DNA of 33,316 nt, from assembly GCA_024742875.1 (NCBI GenBank), contig JANSXP010000074.1, forward strand, positions 1 through 33,316, read 5' to 3'. Shown piece after piece: positions 33,146 to 33,316 of this stretch (the stretch's first letter is position 1; the number at the start of each line of letters is the position of its first letter). The notes beneath the pieces are model-generated. The model saw only the letters and a program-made list of their open reading frames with translations. It was not told the DNA's origin and searched no databases. A program made the position numbers and the translations under genes. Origin of the DNA: Planctomycetaceae bacterium (GTDB lineage Bacteria; Planctomycetota; Planctomycetia; Planctomycetales; Planctomycetaceae).

Positions 33146-33316
33146 AAGTGCAGCTTTCTCGAATGAGATATGTCTGGTGGACGTCCGCCCGAATTATGGC
33201 GGTCGAACCCAGAAGGGGAAGCGTATCGCTGTCTTCCGGCGGGACCGCCTGGCGGCTGGTGTCTGTGTCCGAAGGACTTGTCATTGGCACGGATTCCGTG
33301 CCCGGTGAACATGGCC
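33146..33316. promoter_or_regulatory. Upstream region of the macroglobulin-like gene
   Basis: 171 bp to the window edge, without a supported gene. It should hold the promoter of the minus-strand macroglobulin gene. A perfect inverted repeat GGCACGG-ATT-CCGTGCC lies at 33286-33302 and could be an operator or part of an upstream gene's end. Confidence 0.3.

Overview
The window looks like a chromosomal segment of a planctomycete (Planctomycetota). This is inferred from the N-terminal 'LEDRVLFDA' sorting-type motif followed by a DUF4347 domain on a giant calcium-binding repeat protein, from a large Gln-rich DUF4175-type coiled-coil protein, and from a 2,099-residue MG2/alpha-2-macroglobulin protein with Gly-rich and Trp-rich inserts. 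GC content is moderately high. Genes are long and spread over both strands. I see no rRNA, tRNA, insertion sequence, phage or CRISPR signature.

Layout. (1) 1-12357, minus strand: one uninterrupted reading frame of 4,119 codons that leaves the window without a stop. It encodes a DUF4347 head followed by RTX (GGxGxD) calcium-binding arrays. The arrays are interrupted by eleven copies of a roughly 142-residue module and by one segment resembling the von Hippel-Lindau beta domain. (2) 12746-14818, plus: a TolC-like outer-membrane protein, divergent from the giant gene. (3) 15145-20053, plus: a secreted M1 metallopeptidase with a Lys/Ala octapeptide tail, a small secreted DUF6702-like protein, and a COG2509-type FAD oxidoreductase. 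(4) 20084-24130, minus: a membrane-anchored, Gln-rich coiled-coil protein of DUF4175 type. (5) 24416-25471, plus: DAHP synthase, the first shikimate-pathway enzyme. (6) 25568-26533, minus: a DHH/DHHA1 phosphoesterase, converging with the DAHP synthase on a strong bidirectional terminator. (7) 26846-33145, minus: an alpha-2-macroglobulin-like protein with an intact CxEQ thioester motif.

Much of the window concerns the cell surface or periplasm: the giant RTX/DUF4347 protein, the TolC-like channel, the exported M1 peptidase and DUF6702 protein, and the macroglobulin. The TolC-like gene beside the RTX gene suggests an exporter and its cargo, but no ABC transporter or membrane-fusion gene is visible. 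DAHP synthase, the DHH phosphoesterase and the FAD enzyme look like unrelated metabolic genes.

The most notable content is the architecture of the giant protein: the repeated spacer module, the VHL-like insert, and a recent in-frame 801-bp duplication. Many apparent open frames on the plus strand opposite this gene are codon-aligned shadows of GGxGxD repeats.
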